64,000 nt of DNA from positions 1 through 64,000 of the forward strand of contig NZ_JACJRF010000010.1 of the NCBI RefSeq assembly GCF_014697105.1. Direction: 5' to 3'. Both the position numbers and the translations under genes were made by a program. Of this stretch, positions 43,909 to 52,335 are shown piece after piece; position 1 is the stretch's first letter, and every line of letters starts with the position of its first letter. The notes under the pieces were generated by a model, which worked only from the letters and a program-made list of their open reading frames with translations, had not been told where the DNA came from and ran no database searches. The DNA comes from Anabaena subtropica FACHB-260 (GTDB lineage: Bacteria; Cyanobacteriota; Cyanobacteriia; Cyanobacteriales; Nostocaceae).

Positions 43909-44610
43909 ATGATGATTGATTTTCTACCCTGGGATACACTACTTCGTCAGTACGTTGATGAACATGGTCGTGTAGACTATCTGGCGTGGAAAACACAACA
44001 ACCCCATGCGCTGCTCGATTGGTTGCAGAGGTACAAGCACTGGCATTTTGAATCTAATTCCCATACTTGTGAGCAATTAGCATTGTGGATTAACCTCTAC
44101 AATGCTTTTACTATTTTGACAATTTTAGAACGATATCCACTTAAATCAATTCTGCCCAGATTTCTAGGTATTCCCAATTGGCTAGCCTTTCTATGGTTCT
44201 TTCAAAGACAGGCTTACCACATATTTGGGGAGCGTTACAGTTTAACTCAAATAGAGCATCAAATTCTCCGAAAAAAGTTGCAAGAACCACGAATACATTT
44301 TGCAATTGTTTGTGCTTCAATCGGTTGTCCTTTATTGCGTTCTGGTGCTTATTTTCCTGAGCAAGTGATGCAGCAGTTAGATGAAGATGCTCAACGCTTC
44401 ATTAATAATTATGAAAAAGTCCATTATGACTTCTCAACTCAAACACTCTACTGTAATAAAATCTTCAAATGGTATCGTCAAGATTTTTTAAAGGTTGCGC
44501 CCTCGCTGCCAGAATATATTAGCTCCTACTTGAAAATTGATGCACCTTTGACTGCCTCAACACCGATATCTTACCTTGATTACGACTGGAGTTTAAATCA
44601 GAGTCAATAG
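43909..44610 (+). CDS. DUF547 domain protein
   Basis: 233 residues covering a DUF547 domain: LRQYVDEHGRVDYLAWK, the family motif LALWINLYNAFTI, FGERYSLTQIEHQILRKKLQEPRIHFAIVCASIGCPLLRSGAYFPEQVMQQLDEDAQRFINN. The Cys in CASIGCP and the nearby His suggest a cysteine-peptidase-like site, but activity is not established for the family. No signal peptide was seen. A strong terminator follows. Confidence 0.86.
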   Translation: MMIDFLPWDTLLRQYVDEHGRVDYLAWKTQQPHALLDWLQRYKHWHFESNSHTCEQLALWINLYNAFTILTILERYPLKSILPRFLGIPNWLAFLWFFQRQAYHIFGERYSLTQIEHQILRKKLQEPRIHFAIVCASIGCPLLRSGAYFPEQVMQQLDEDAQRFINNYEKVHYDFSTQTLYCNKIFKWYRQDFLKVAPSLPEYISSYLKIDAPLTASTPISYLDYDWSLNQSQ

Positions 44611-44664
44611 TTATTGGTGAAGATTATTTTTCTGTGTCAACGTTGGTGTATTTGAGTTAGGAAT

Positions 44665-44702
44665 GGGCTAGAGCCTATATATAAAGTCTTCTAGCCCTTT
44701 TT
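44665..44702 (+). terminator. Rho-independent terminator
   Basis: GGGCTAGA (44665-44672) pairs with TCTAGCCC (44690-44697) and is followed by TTTTTGTTT. It is 55 bp after the DUF547 stop codon, between convergent genes. Confidence 0.85.
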
Positions 44703-44718
44703 GTTTCCCTGTCAAGTT

Positions 44719-46053
44719 TTAGACGCTGACAAAATAATTAGCACTGAGGCTAAGGTTGTTGGAGCCTTGAATAATGGCAATTAGTTCGGAAGTAATTTCA
44801 TTGAGGAATAAAGCTGTACCTGTAACGAAACCATTGGGTACAGCGCCTAAACTATAGTTAAAAGTCGAGCCAGCCAATTGGATTGTGTCTTCTACAGCAT
44901 TGAAATCAGTGATCAGCGCATAGTCGCCTAAGCCGGAAGTGTTAGGATTACCATCGCTGTAGAAGACATTACCAGTAGTACCTAAGACAAAGCGATCGCC
45001 CCCATTTCCACCAGTCAAGCGGTCAATTTCTCCAAAACCTCTTCCTACTGATCCATCAGCCCCCGTCAGCACATCGTTACCGTCATCGCCAAATAAGCGA
45101 TCGCTGCCAGTACCGCCGAAAATAGAATCATTACCGCGTCCACCGTTCAGGAGATCGTTACCGCTATCCCCAAATAGGAAATCATTACCGTCACCACCGG
45201 TAATATAGTCGTTACCAGCATTACCACGGATGGTGTCATTGGCTGCACCACCTGCTAAGGTGTCGTTACCAATAGTACCAACAAGATTGAGGGCAACAAT
45301 TGTTTTATTATTTCTAGTTCTGGTATAGTTCTCACCCAAAAATCCACCATTGACCACTGTGTTTAAGTTCACAAGTGTGCCGTTGGACTGAGTGAAGCTA
45401 TGGCCTTGAAGTAACTCTGTATAGAGGGTGTGGGCATAGCTATGATTGCCGACAAAAGACCATTGTCCAGGTTGGAAAAGGTCATTCCAGTTGATGTAGA
45501 GGTCTAAACTAGCCAAGCGGTCATCATAACCTAGAGTTTCACTAGTATGTAAAGCTGTCACACGAGTAGCATCAGTGGGATCTAAGCGATCGCCTGCACC
45601 TTTACCTTCAAACTCAGGGCCTGCTGGATCTAGTCCGACTATTTGACCAATGGAAAGTCCAGTAGAGGTACGATAAGTAGACCCAGCGAATCCAGCAACG
45701 TGTGCGCCTAAGCTATGCCCAATTAAATTAGTGTAAGTGGCATCTACGCCATTATTAATTAAATAGCTGGCTAACTGATTACCCACATCACGGGTTCTAC
45801 CTGCGGCAGTTGGATAAGATAAGGAACTAGCACCATCCTCCCAATCTAATAAAATGATATTTGCATTGGATTGGCGTTGTCGCAGGGTTTGGGCTATATT
45901 TGCCACCCAGCTTGCAGGTTGATAATTGTTACTTGCGTTGCCACCAGTGCTTTGATAACCATGAATAATTACATAGGTCGGCATATCGGAATTAATCTGC
46001 CCCAAACGGTTAATAGAACCGTTACCCCAAACATTAAAATTGACTTGAACCAT
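44719..46053 (-). CDS. RTX lipase (pancreatic-lipase-like with calcium-binding repeats)
   Basis: 444 residues. The N-terminal alpha/beta-hydrolase domain has the oxyanion segment TYVIIHGYQ, the nucleophile Ser114 in GHSLG, and a probable catalytic Asp142 in LDPAGPEF. His residues follow around 203-208. From about 258 to 330 nonapeptide repeats GGxGNDxLx bind Ca2+ and form a beta-roll. A final ~100-residue domain ends the chain. RTX proteins normally leave by type I secretion with a C-terminal signal. No transporter gene is adjacent. Confidence 0.88.
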   Translation of the reverse strand: MVQVNFNVWGNGSINRLGQINSDMPTYVIIHGYQSTGGNASNNYQPASWVANIAQTLRQRQSNANIILLDWEDGASSLSYPTAAGRTRDVGNQLASYLINNGVDATYTNLIGHSLGAHVAGFAGSTYRTSTGLSIGQIVGLDPAGPEFEGKGAGDRLDPTDATRVTALHTSETLGYDDRLASLDLYINWNDLFQPGQWSFVGNHSYAHTLYTELLQGHSFTQSNGTLVNLNTVVNGGFLGENYTRTRNNKTIVALNLVGTIGNDTLAGGAANDTIRGNAGNDYITGGDGNDFLFGDSGNDLLNGGRGNDSIFGGTGSDRLFGDDGNDVLTGADGSVGRGFGEIDRLTGGNGGDRFVLGTTGNVFYSDGNPNTSGLGDYALITDFNAVEDTIQLAGSTFNYSLGAVPNGFVTGTALFLNEITSELIAIIQGSNNLSLSANYFVSV

Positions 46054-46172
46054 CTGAAAAGTCCTATAAAGAAAAGTTCATCGACGCTCAATATTTTGGC
46101 AAGGCAAAATTTTCCACCCACTTAATTGCTTAGATGTCTGCAATGAATCAATTCAAAATTAAAGACAGAGGT

Positions 46173-46251
46173 GTAGGGTGTGTTAGGCGTAAGCCGTAAC
46201 GCACCTCCCCCAACCCCTCCGGTGCGTTACGCTGTCGCTAACACACCCTAC
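46173..46251. repeat. GTAGGGTGTGTTA inverted-repeat element (family 2), copy 1
   Basis: 79 bp bounded by GTAGGGTGTGTTAG and CTAACACACCCTAC. A nested pair CGTAACGCACC / GGTGCGTTACG forms the inner stem. The whole can fold into one long hairpin. A 114-bp relative is at 58455-58568. It is non-coding and lies in the 420-bp gap between the lipase and the glycosyltransferase, which otherwise is AT-rich and shows nothing else except the word at 46271. Confidence 0.7.
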
Positions 46252-46270
46252 TGGACTATTTATCTGTTCA

Positions 46271-46292
46271 AAAATCAAATATGAGTCCTATA
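46271..46292 (+). repeat. AAAATCAARTATGARTYC dispersed word, copy 2
   Basis: It matches 58724-58745 and, inverted, 32832-32853. It lies 19 bp after a family 2 inverted-repeat element. Confidence 0.5.
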
Positions 46293-46473
46293 TTTCCACT
46301 AAAATATGTTTTTCAATTCAGCAATGAAAAAATTGTTTTGCCATAGATAAACTAAGCTATTTAGTTAATCTTTTAGTAAAAATTGGTGTAAATTAAATTT
46401 AAAATCTCATGAATTTTAATTTATGATTAGGTTATGACTTTTTTAATTAAAATAATTACTATTTATTTCCCAG

Positions 46474-47229
46474 TTAACGAATATCTTGATAAAACTTTTT
46501 AAGATAATTTGCATCAACACCAATTCCCCATAAAATGCCAATATAGAGGTAAACTACCGTTGCTTTCCAACTACCCCAACGTGCCACCCGGCGATCAGAA
46601 CTTTGGACAATGCGATTCACTAAAGAAATTCGTCCTTTTTTGATGATTTTCAGGCATAAATCACCATCTTCCATAATTGGCAATTCTTCATCAAATCCAC
46701 CACAATCCCAAAAATCAATCCGCCTACAAAAAATTACCTGATCACCAAATAAAAGACGCAATCCACGAAAAAATAGGTGTGGCTTAAATAATAAAGGTGC
46801 ATAGTAGGTTTTGAGGTAATTATGTAAAGAAATACCCCAGCGAGTTGTTTGAGCGCCACTCATGAGAGAAATAAATCCTCCACAGGCAACTTTTCTTTCT
46901 GCTAAAGTTGTATTAATAATGGTAACTAAATCATCGGGAACCAAAGTATCTGCATGGAGGAAACAAACCATCTCTCCAGTTGTATAGGATGCTCCGTAGT
47001 TCATTTGAATAGAACGTCCACGACGCTGACAAAAGATAACTTGTGTATGTGTTTGTGGAAGAAATAACTCGAAATTTTGTTTAGCGATCGCTATTGTCTC
47101 ATCTTCACTGCCACCATCTACTACTATTACTTCTTTTGCGGGTGGGTTAAGTAAAGTTAGTTGACGTAAGGTGCGTTCTAAACTGGCTGCTTCATTTAAA
47201 GTAGGAATAACAATCGAAACTTGAGACAT
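46474..47229 (-). CDS. TIGR04283-type glycosyltransferase, family 2
   Basis: 251 residues of a GT-A glycosyltransferase: SIVIPTLNEAASL, VIVVDGGSEDET, FLHADTLVP (the DxD-equivalent HAD), and FDEELPIMEDGDLCLKI. These are features of the TIGR04283 group, which is often linked to arsenosugar synthesis. No arsenic gene is adjacent, so that role is not supported by context. A short hydrophobic stretch near the C-terminus (VVYLYIGILWGIG) may touch the membrane. It lies 32 bp downstream of the rhodanese gene on the same strand, so the two may form an operon. Confidence 0.85.
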   Translation of the reverse strand: MSQVSIVIPTLNEAASLERTLRQLTLLNPPAKEVIVVDGGSEDETIAIAKQNFELFLPQTHTQVIFCQRRGRSIQMNYGASYTTGEMVCFLHADTLVPDDLVTIINTTLAERKVACGGFISLMSGAQTTRWGISLHNYLKTYYAPLLFKPHLFFRGLRLLFGDQVIFCRRIDFWDCGGFDEELPIMEDGDLCLKIIKKGRISLVNRIVQSSDRRVARWGSWKATVVYLYIGILWGIGVDANYLKKFYQDIR

Positions 47230-47261
47230 AGATTTCTATCAGTTCTGCCATTGTTATTATT

Positions 47262-47720
47262 TCACTTGTTGCGGTGTTCAGCTTTCAGCAGCTTTCCCCA
47301 GATGGCATCATAAGGATGAACAAACTTTGTTGGATGTTCACCGTCTTTAAAAATAGCTCGTCCTTCATTCACCCACTGGAAAATACCACCACTCAAGTTA
47401 AAAACCTGGGTAAATCCTTGACTGTGTAGTTGCTGGGCTATTTTGGCACTACGATAACCAACAGAACAATACACAACTATAGGTATGTTGTGGGAATCTG
47501 GTAATAATGCTGTAAAATTTGGTGCAATTGGGTCAATACGTACTGCTGTTTTAATATGACTAACACCATACTCGGCTTGAGTGCGTGCATCTAATATTAA
47601 CGGTTGAGGCTTTGTCGAATCCAATAGCCATTCAGCAAATTCTGCTGTTGTAATTTGGCTAATGTTGGGAAAGTTGACTTTTATCAAGTATTTCAGTAAG
47701 TTTAGCAATAGTTTTGGCAT
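47262..47720 (-). CDS. rhodanese-like domain protein
   Basis: 152 residues with one rhodanese domain. LILDARTQAEYGVSHIKTAVRI is the N-terminal signature, and the active Cys is in VVYCSVGYRSAKIAQQL. LSGGIFQWVNEGRAIF closes the domain. Such proteins carry sulfur as a persulfide. The glycosyltransferase gene follows at 32 bp. Confidence 0.88.
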   Translation of the reverse strand: MPKLLLNLLKYLIKVNFPNISQITTAEFAEWLLDSTKPQPLILDARTQAEYGVSHIKTAVRIDPIAPNFTALLPDSHNIPIVVYCSVGYRSAKIAQQLHSQGFTQVFNLSGGIFQWVNEGRAIFKDGEHPTKFVHPYDAIWGKLLKAEHRNK

Positions 47721-47795
47721 TTTTATAATTATCCTTTGTGCTTTTTATTAGTATCATTTTTGATTTTAAAATTTCATAGAATTGAAGAGGCAATT

Positions 47796-48185
47796 ATGTT
47801 GACATTAAATTTTGAGAAACTTAAAAAGAATTTGCTCAACATTAACTACCCAATTACTAAAAAAGAGTTAGTGAAATACGCTGAAGAAACCGGAGTTGAT
47901 GAACAAGTTTTAAGAGTATTGACGTTGTTACCAGCAAAACAATATAAATCTTTACTTGATGTGAGCAAACATATTGGTGAACTCACAATGGATAAAATTA
48001 GTTCAGATAAATTAAGAAAGAATTTGCTTAAAATTAACTATCCAATCACTAAAAAAGAGTTGGTGAAATATGCTGAAGAAACTGGAGTTGATGAGCAAGT
48101 CTTAAGAGCCTTAAAAACTTTACCATCAAAACAGTATCAAACATTAGATGAGGTAAACCAAGGCATCAACAAAAGAGCCAGTTGA
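47796..48185 (+). CDS. tandem DUF2795 protein
   Basis: 129 residues from the ATG at 47796 (GAAGAGG upstream); the longer frame from 47736 is not needed. It is an exact internal duplication. Residues 6-59 and 72-125 are both (K/R)KNLL-INYPITKKELVKYAEETGVDEQVLR followed by LP(A/S)KQY. The helical DUF2795 unit is usually single, of about 60-70 residues. Codons in the two copies differ mostly at silent positions, so the duplication is maintained, not brand new. Function unknown. Confidence 0.8.
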   Translation: MLTLNFEKLKKNLLNINYPITKKELVKYAEETGVDEQVLRVLTLLPAKQYKSLLDVSKHIGELTMDKISSDKLRKNLLKINYPITKKELVKYAEETGVDEQVLRALKTLPSKQYQTLDEVNQGINKRAS

Positions 48186-48433
48186 TAACCAAATAATTAT
48201 TTGCTGAGTTGTAAGTGGGGAGCAGGGGGCAGGGAGCAGGGAGAGGGGGGAGAAAATTAATGACTAATGACTATGGTAATCCCTCAAATTTCAACCCCCG
48301 TCTGATTTTACGGTTATTTATAGGCAGAAATTTTTGAATTGATATGTACATGAAATGGGATTAATCTTTCTTGACATATTTAATATAGAAAATCCTGGCA
48401 ATATGGGGATGGATTTGTCTATTTATCAATTTC

Positions 48434-49924
48434 ATGCAAACTAGAAAAGCCTGGCTGTTGACAATGCTGTTTGTAGCAATGTTAATAATCAGCATCATCA
48501 CAGGTCATAGTCATTCTTTGCAAGCGGCTTCATCTGTAGGCAAAGACACACTGACGATGATTACTTCACCAGATTACCCGCCTTATGAGTTTTATGATAC
48601 CAAGGGAGGAGAGCGGAAAATCGTTGGCTTTGATATAGATATTGCCAATACCCTTGCTCAAAGATTGGGGTTTAAACTGCGGATTATGGAGTCAGACTTT
48701 AACGGCTTAATTCCCGCACTCCAAGCAAACCGGGCTGATTTTGTCATGGCTGGGATGACACCCACGCCAGAACGTCAGAAAAATGTTGATTTTTCTATTA
48801 TTTATTACGAAGCCAAAGATACCATTGTTGCACCCAAAGCTAGTAACCTCAGACAACCACAAGATTTGGTAGGTAAGACTGTCGGGGTACAATTGGGGAC
48901 GATTCAAGAGCAAAATGCTAAAAAAATTGCTGCAAAAGTCACAGGTATTCAGATCAAGCAGCTTAATAGAGTACCAGAAGTAATTCAAGAAATTAAATCG
49001 GGGCGGATAGATGCAGCGATTGTTGAAGATACCGTTGCGAGGGGATTTGCTCAAGCTAACCCAGAGTTAGAGTTTAACGTGATTCCCTCAGACGAGGCTA
49101 GTGGTTCAGCGATCGCCTTTCCCAAAGGTTCCAATTTGGTAGCACCGTTTAACAAAGTCCTACAACAAATGCAGGACAACGGCGAACTAGAAAAATTAGT
49201 AAATAAATGGTTTTCTCAGACTACCACCACTGATGCTGCATCTTTACCACCAGCTAAAGGCGGACTAAATCTCGACTTTAGGCGAATTTTCCCAGACATT
49301 CCCTTTATTCTTAGAGGTATCCCCCTGACGTTGCTGTTTACCCTATTGTCAGTATTTTTGGGGTTAATTTGGGGTACGGTTCTTTCTTTGTGTAAAATAA
49401 CCGGGTTCAAACCCCTCATCTGGATTGCTAACGCTTATACTTCCGTATTTCGCGGTACACCTTTACTATTACAATTGGCTTTGGTTTACTACGCCACACC
49501 CCAACTTACAGGCTACGATATCTCGGCTTTAGAGGCAGGTGTATTAACTTTTACCCTCAATTCTGGCGCTTATATGTCGGAAACTATCCGGGGGGGAATC
49601 CAAGCCGTAGATAAAGGACAAGCAGAGGCGGCGATGTCGATGGGTGTTCCCTACAGGTTGATGATGTGGGATATAATTCTGCCCCAAGCATTGAAAAATA
49701 TTCTACCTGCATTGGTAAATGAGACTATTGGATTATTGAAAGACTCAGCTTTGGTATCAACAATTGGTGTCGTAGAAATATTACGTAGCGCCCAAATCGT
49801 CGGAGCAAACAAGTATATTTACTTTGAACCTCTGTTGTTTGCTGGGGTAATTTACTATGTTTTAGTTATGGGTCTGACCTTTAGTGCATCAGTGTTAGAA
49901 AGGAGATTGAGACAAAGTGAATAA
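48434..49924 (+). CDS. amino-acid ABC transporter, fused binding protein and permease
   Basis: 496 residues. A signal peptide or N-terminal anchor (about 5-32) leads into a periplasmic solute-binding domain (about 35-270; YPPYEFYD, GFDIDIANTLAQRLGF, VGVQLGTIQEQ). A permease domain follows (about 285-490) with the EAA-type loop EAAMSMGVPYRLMMWDIILPQALKN. This fused layout is known for cyanobacterial glutamine or basic amino acid importers such as BgtB. The 3' end overlaps the ATPase gene by 8 bp, so the system is complete. Confidence 0.92.
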   Translation: MQTRKAWLLTMLFVAMLIISIITGHSHSLQAASSVGKDTLTMITSPDYPPYEFYDTKGGERKIVGFDIDIANTLAQRLGFKLRIMESDFNGLIPALQANRADFVMAGMTPTPERQKNVDFSIIYYEAKDTIVAPKASNLRQPQDLVGKTVGVQLGTIQEQNAKKIAAKVTGIQIKQLNRVPEVIQEIKSGRIDAAIVEDTVARGFAQANPELEFNVIPSDEASGSAIAFPKGSNLVAPFNKVLQQMQDNGELEKLVNKWFSQTTTTDAASLPPAKGGLNLDFRRIFPDIPFILRGIPLTLLFTLLSVFLGLIWGTVLSLCKITGFKPLIWIANAYTSVFRGTPLLLQLALVYYATPQLTGYDISALEAGVLTFTLNSGAYMSETIRGGIQAVDKGQAEAAMSMGVPYRLMMWDIILPQALKNILPALVNETIGLLKDSALVSTIGVVEILRSAQIVGANKYIYFEPLLFAGVIYYVLVMGLTFSASVLERRLRQSE

Positions 49925-50651
49925 AGTCGTCATTCGTACAGAATCTTTGTGTAAATCTTTTGGCAAACTAGATGTACTCAAAAATATATCTACAGAGATT
50001 CACCAAGGGGAAGTCGTAGCTATTCTGGGGCCTTCTGGTTCGGGTAAGTCTACATTTCTCCGGTGTATGAATTTGCTAGAACGCCCCACCAAAGGTAAAG
50101 TCTATTTTCACGACGTAGAAATCACTAATCCCAAAGTAAATATTGGTAAGGTTCGTCAACAGTTGGTGATGGTGTTTCAACACTTCAATCTTTTTCCCCA
50201 TCTAACGGTAATGCAAAATGTTACTTATGCACCGATGAAGGTGAAAGGATTGAATCAGCAGTTAGCCGAAAATAAGGGGTTGGAGTTATTAACAAAGGTG
50301 GGTTTGGCAGAAAAAGCAGATGTCTACCCATCCAAATTATCAGGCGGACAGAAACAAAGGGTAGCGATCGCCCGCGCTTTGGCTATGGAACCAGAGATGA
50401 TTCTTTTTGATGAACCTACCTCTGCTTTAGATCCAGAAATGGTGAAAGATGTATTACTAGTGATGCAGGCTTTAGCTCAAACAGGAATCACAATGGCCAT
50501 TGTCACCCATGAGATGGGATTTGCCAGAGAAGTTGCTAGCCGAATTATGTTTCTTGATCAGGGTACTTTAGCTGAGGATACCACCCCTGGGGAGTTTTTC
50601 CACAATCCTCAGTGCGATCGCGCCCAACAATTTTTGGACAAGATGCTTTAG
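49917..50651 (+). CDS. amino-acid ABC transporter ATP-binding protein
   Basis: 244 residues. It has Walker A GPSGSGKST, the Q-loop in VMVFQHFNLFPHLTV, the signature LSGGQKQRVAIARAL, Walker B MILFDEPTSALD and the H-loop VTHEM. It is the polar amino acid (GlnQ/HisP) type. It is encoded with an 8-bp overlap after the fused binding protein-permease and energises it. The start ATG overlap suggests translational coupling. Confidence 0.94.
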   Translation: MNKVVIRTESLCKSFGKLDVLKNISTEIHQGEVVAILGPSGSGKSTFLRCMNLLERPTKGKVYFHDVEITNPKVNIGKVRQQLVMVFQHFNLFPHLTVMQNVTYAPMKVKGLNQQLAENKGLELLTKVGLAEKADVYPSKLSGGQKQRVAIARALAMEPEMILFDEPTSALDPEMVKDVLLVMQALAQTGITMAIVTHEMGFAREVASRIMFLDQGTLAEDTTPGEFFHNPQCDRAQQFLDKML

Positions 50652-50713
50652 TTGTGTCGCATATTTGGGTATGGTTTTTCTCATGCAGAGATGCAGAGAG
50701 AATATAGCCTTTT

Positions 50714-50916
50714 GGCGTTGCATAAATGCGGGATGATTTCAATATTTGGTGTTGATGAATCGAGGGATGATTTAGCAAGTTATAAAATTTCTCCCCCTGC
50801 TTCCCCTGCTTCCCCTGCCTGCCTAAATTCATCCCCCTGTTCTGCAACGCCCAATATTTTTGGGGGATGGGCAAGATGTCCACCCTACAAGATTCATCCC
50901 TTTATTCAGCAATGCC
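50714..50916. mobile_element. nested GGCGTTGC-ended MITE pair (family 3), outer element
   Basis: The ends GGCGTTGCATAAATGCGGGA (50714-) and, reverse-complemented, GGCATTGCTGAATAAAGGGA (ending 50916) are an imperfect inverted repeat. Inside lies a second inverted-repeat element of the same end type (50748-50851). The ends look like those of a transposase-dependent element, but no transposase frame is present. A small ATG frame through it is not convincing. The gap 50917-51278 is AT-rich and holds only the next gene's upstream region. Confidence 0.6.
50748..50851. mobile_element. inner MITE with 8-bp target duplication (family 3)
   Basis: 104 bp with ends GGTGTTGATGAATCGAGGGA and the reverse complement of CATCCCCCTGTTCTGCAACGCC. 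The 8-bp direct repeats CAATATTT flank it exactly (50740-50747 and 50852-50859), as after transposition. The centre has CCCCTGCTT tracts like those in family 1. It inserted into the outer element. Confidence 0.7.
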
Positions 50917-51278
50917 TGAGCTATGAGCGATCGCAGATCATTGATTACACAGCAATAATACATAGTTATATATACTTTTTGCTACTAAAGATCATAAATC
51001 CTTTGTAAGAAAACACTCTACGTATACTTAAGTAGTATTAGCTTAATGGCAATAAATGACTTTTAAAGATTTATTATTTAATATTTTTAATTAAGTCTAA
51101 AAAAATAGAAAATTAGCCAATTTAACAAGGTTTTTCCGTTTTAAGCAGTTATTTGCTAAACACCAATTTTCACGTATCATCAAAAATCTATGTAAAAAAA
51201 ATACTAAAACTTCCGGATTAATTTGTGAAGGAATCGAGAAATGATACATGAGTATACTTTGATTATGCTATTCCACTT

Positions 51279-52298
51279 ATGTATTTATTAAACATACCCG
51301 GAAATCCAACTCTTGCTATTTCTCAAGAAGAATTGCGATCGCTCCTAGCTCAAATCGAAGTTGAACTTCATCGCAGCACAGTTTATCGCCGTGTTGTAGG
51401 TAAGTTCCAAACATTGTTAGGTTCTGCTGGTGAACAAGCCCAGATTTTGTGTAAAGCATTAGGTAGAGAAGCAATTGGTTTAGCATTTCAGCAGTTTGCT
51501 CAACAACATGAAATTGTTGCACAGATTGATCAACCTACTGATAACAGCGACATTGCAAGTATAGTTACCCCCACACAACCACCATCTGAACTTTCCCTGC
51601 ACAATTCGCCTTCTAGTCAGTCTTCAACAAACCTTACACAAACACCAATACCTCATCAACCTCCAGCAACAACACTAATACAATGGCTCAAATCACACAA
51701 AAAAACCTCTAAAAATCAGCTAGCCCAAGAAATGGCAGACAAGCAACGCTTAGAAACCATGCGTCAAATAGGTCAACAACTAAAACAAGCCCGTGAGACG
51801 CAAAATTTGAGTTGGAGACAACTCAGTATTTATACACATATATCCATTGAGCAAATGGTAGCCGTGGAAAATGCTGATTTTGACTTATTACCAGAGGATG
51901 TCTATCTACGCGGATTTATTCGAGTTATGGGCAATGCTTTAGGGATAAATGGCACAATTTTAGCGGCTTCTTTACCTAAACCGGGAGCGATGAAATCAGT
52001 TATACCCTCTTGGTGTCAGACAAAAAATAACAGTAAACCATTGAATCTAGAAATACGTCCGATGCACTTATATGTGGGTTATACGGCCCTTGTGGTTGGA
52101 GCCGTGGGCGGATTATCCTATATTTCTCAGCAAGCAAATCCTGATAGGCTAGTCGATTCAGATATAGTAGTTTCTCCCACTTCATCTTCTTTGCGAATAC
52201 CACAAAAGTCTGAAGCAATAATCAAACCAGGAATTAAATCTACTGGTATTGGTATAAGTATCGGTAATGACATTGCACCACCAGAAGCCTTTTATTAA
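51279..52298 (+). CDS. RodZ-like helix-turn-helix membrane protein
   Basis: 339 residues. The N-terminal ~80 residues form a helical domain (ISQEELRSLLAQIEVELHRSTVYRRVVGKF) of unknown type. A Ser/Pro/Thr/Gln linker (about 85-135) follows. Residues 160-225 form an XRE/RodZ helix-turn-helix (IGQQLKQARETQNLSWRQLSIYTHISIEQMVAVE). A single membrane span lies at about 263-282, and the tail is short. RodZ links the cell-shape machinery to the membrane. The extra N-terminal domain is unusual for RodZ. Confidence 0.78.
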   Translation: MYLLNIPGNPTLAISQEELRSLLAQIEVELHRSTVYRRVVGKFQTLLGSAGEQAQILCKALGREAIGLAFQQFAQQHEIVAQIDQPTDNSDIASIVTPTQPPSELSLHNSPSSQSSTNLTQTPIPHQPPATTLIQWLKSHKKTSKNQLAQEMADKQRLETMRQIGQQLKQARETQNLSWRQLSIYTHISIEQMVAVENADFDLLPEDVYLRGFIRVMGNALGINGTILAASLPKPGAMKSVIPSWCQTKNNSKPLNLEIRPMHLYVGYTALVVGAVGGLSYISQQANPDRLVDSDIVVSPTSSSLRIPQKSEAIIKPGIKSTGIGISIGNDIAPPEAFY

Positions 52299-52335
52299 TT
52301 CGTCACGAACTTGTAAACATTCTCTAAGGACATCA

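Noticed and set aside
48361-48433. TTGACA with a TATAGA-like box upstream of the ABC importer as a standard promoter
   Set aside because: The boxes are separated by only 9 bp, far from the usual 16-18, so I do not call a promoter.
50545-51008. Frames on both strands through 50545-51008
   Set aside because: They cross the nested MITE pair and the end of the ABC ATPase gene and have the Ser/Pro/Ala composition of repeat tracts.
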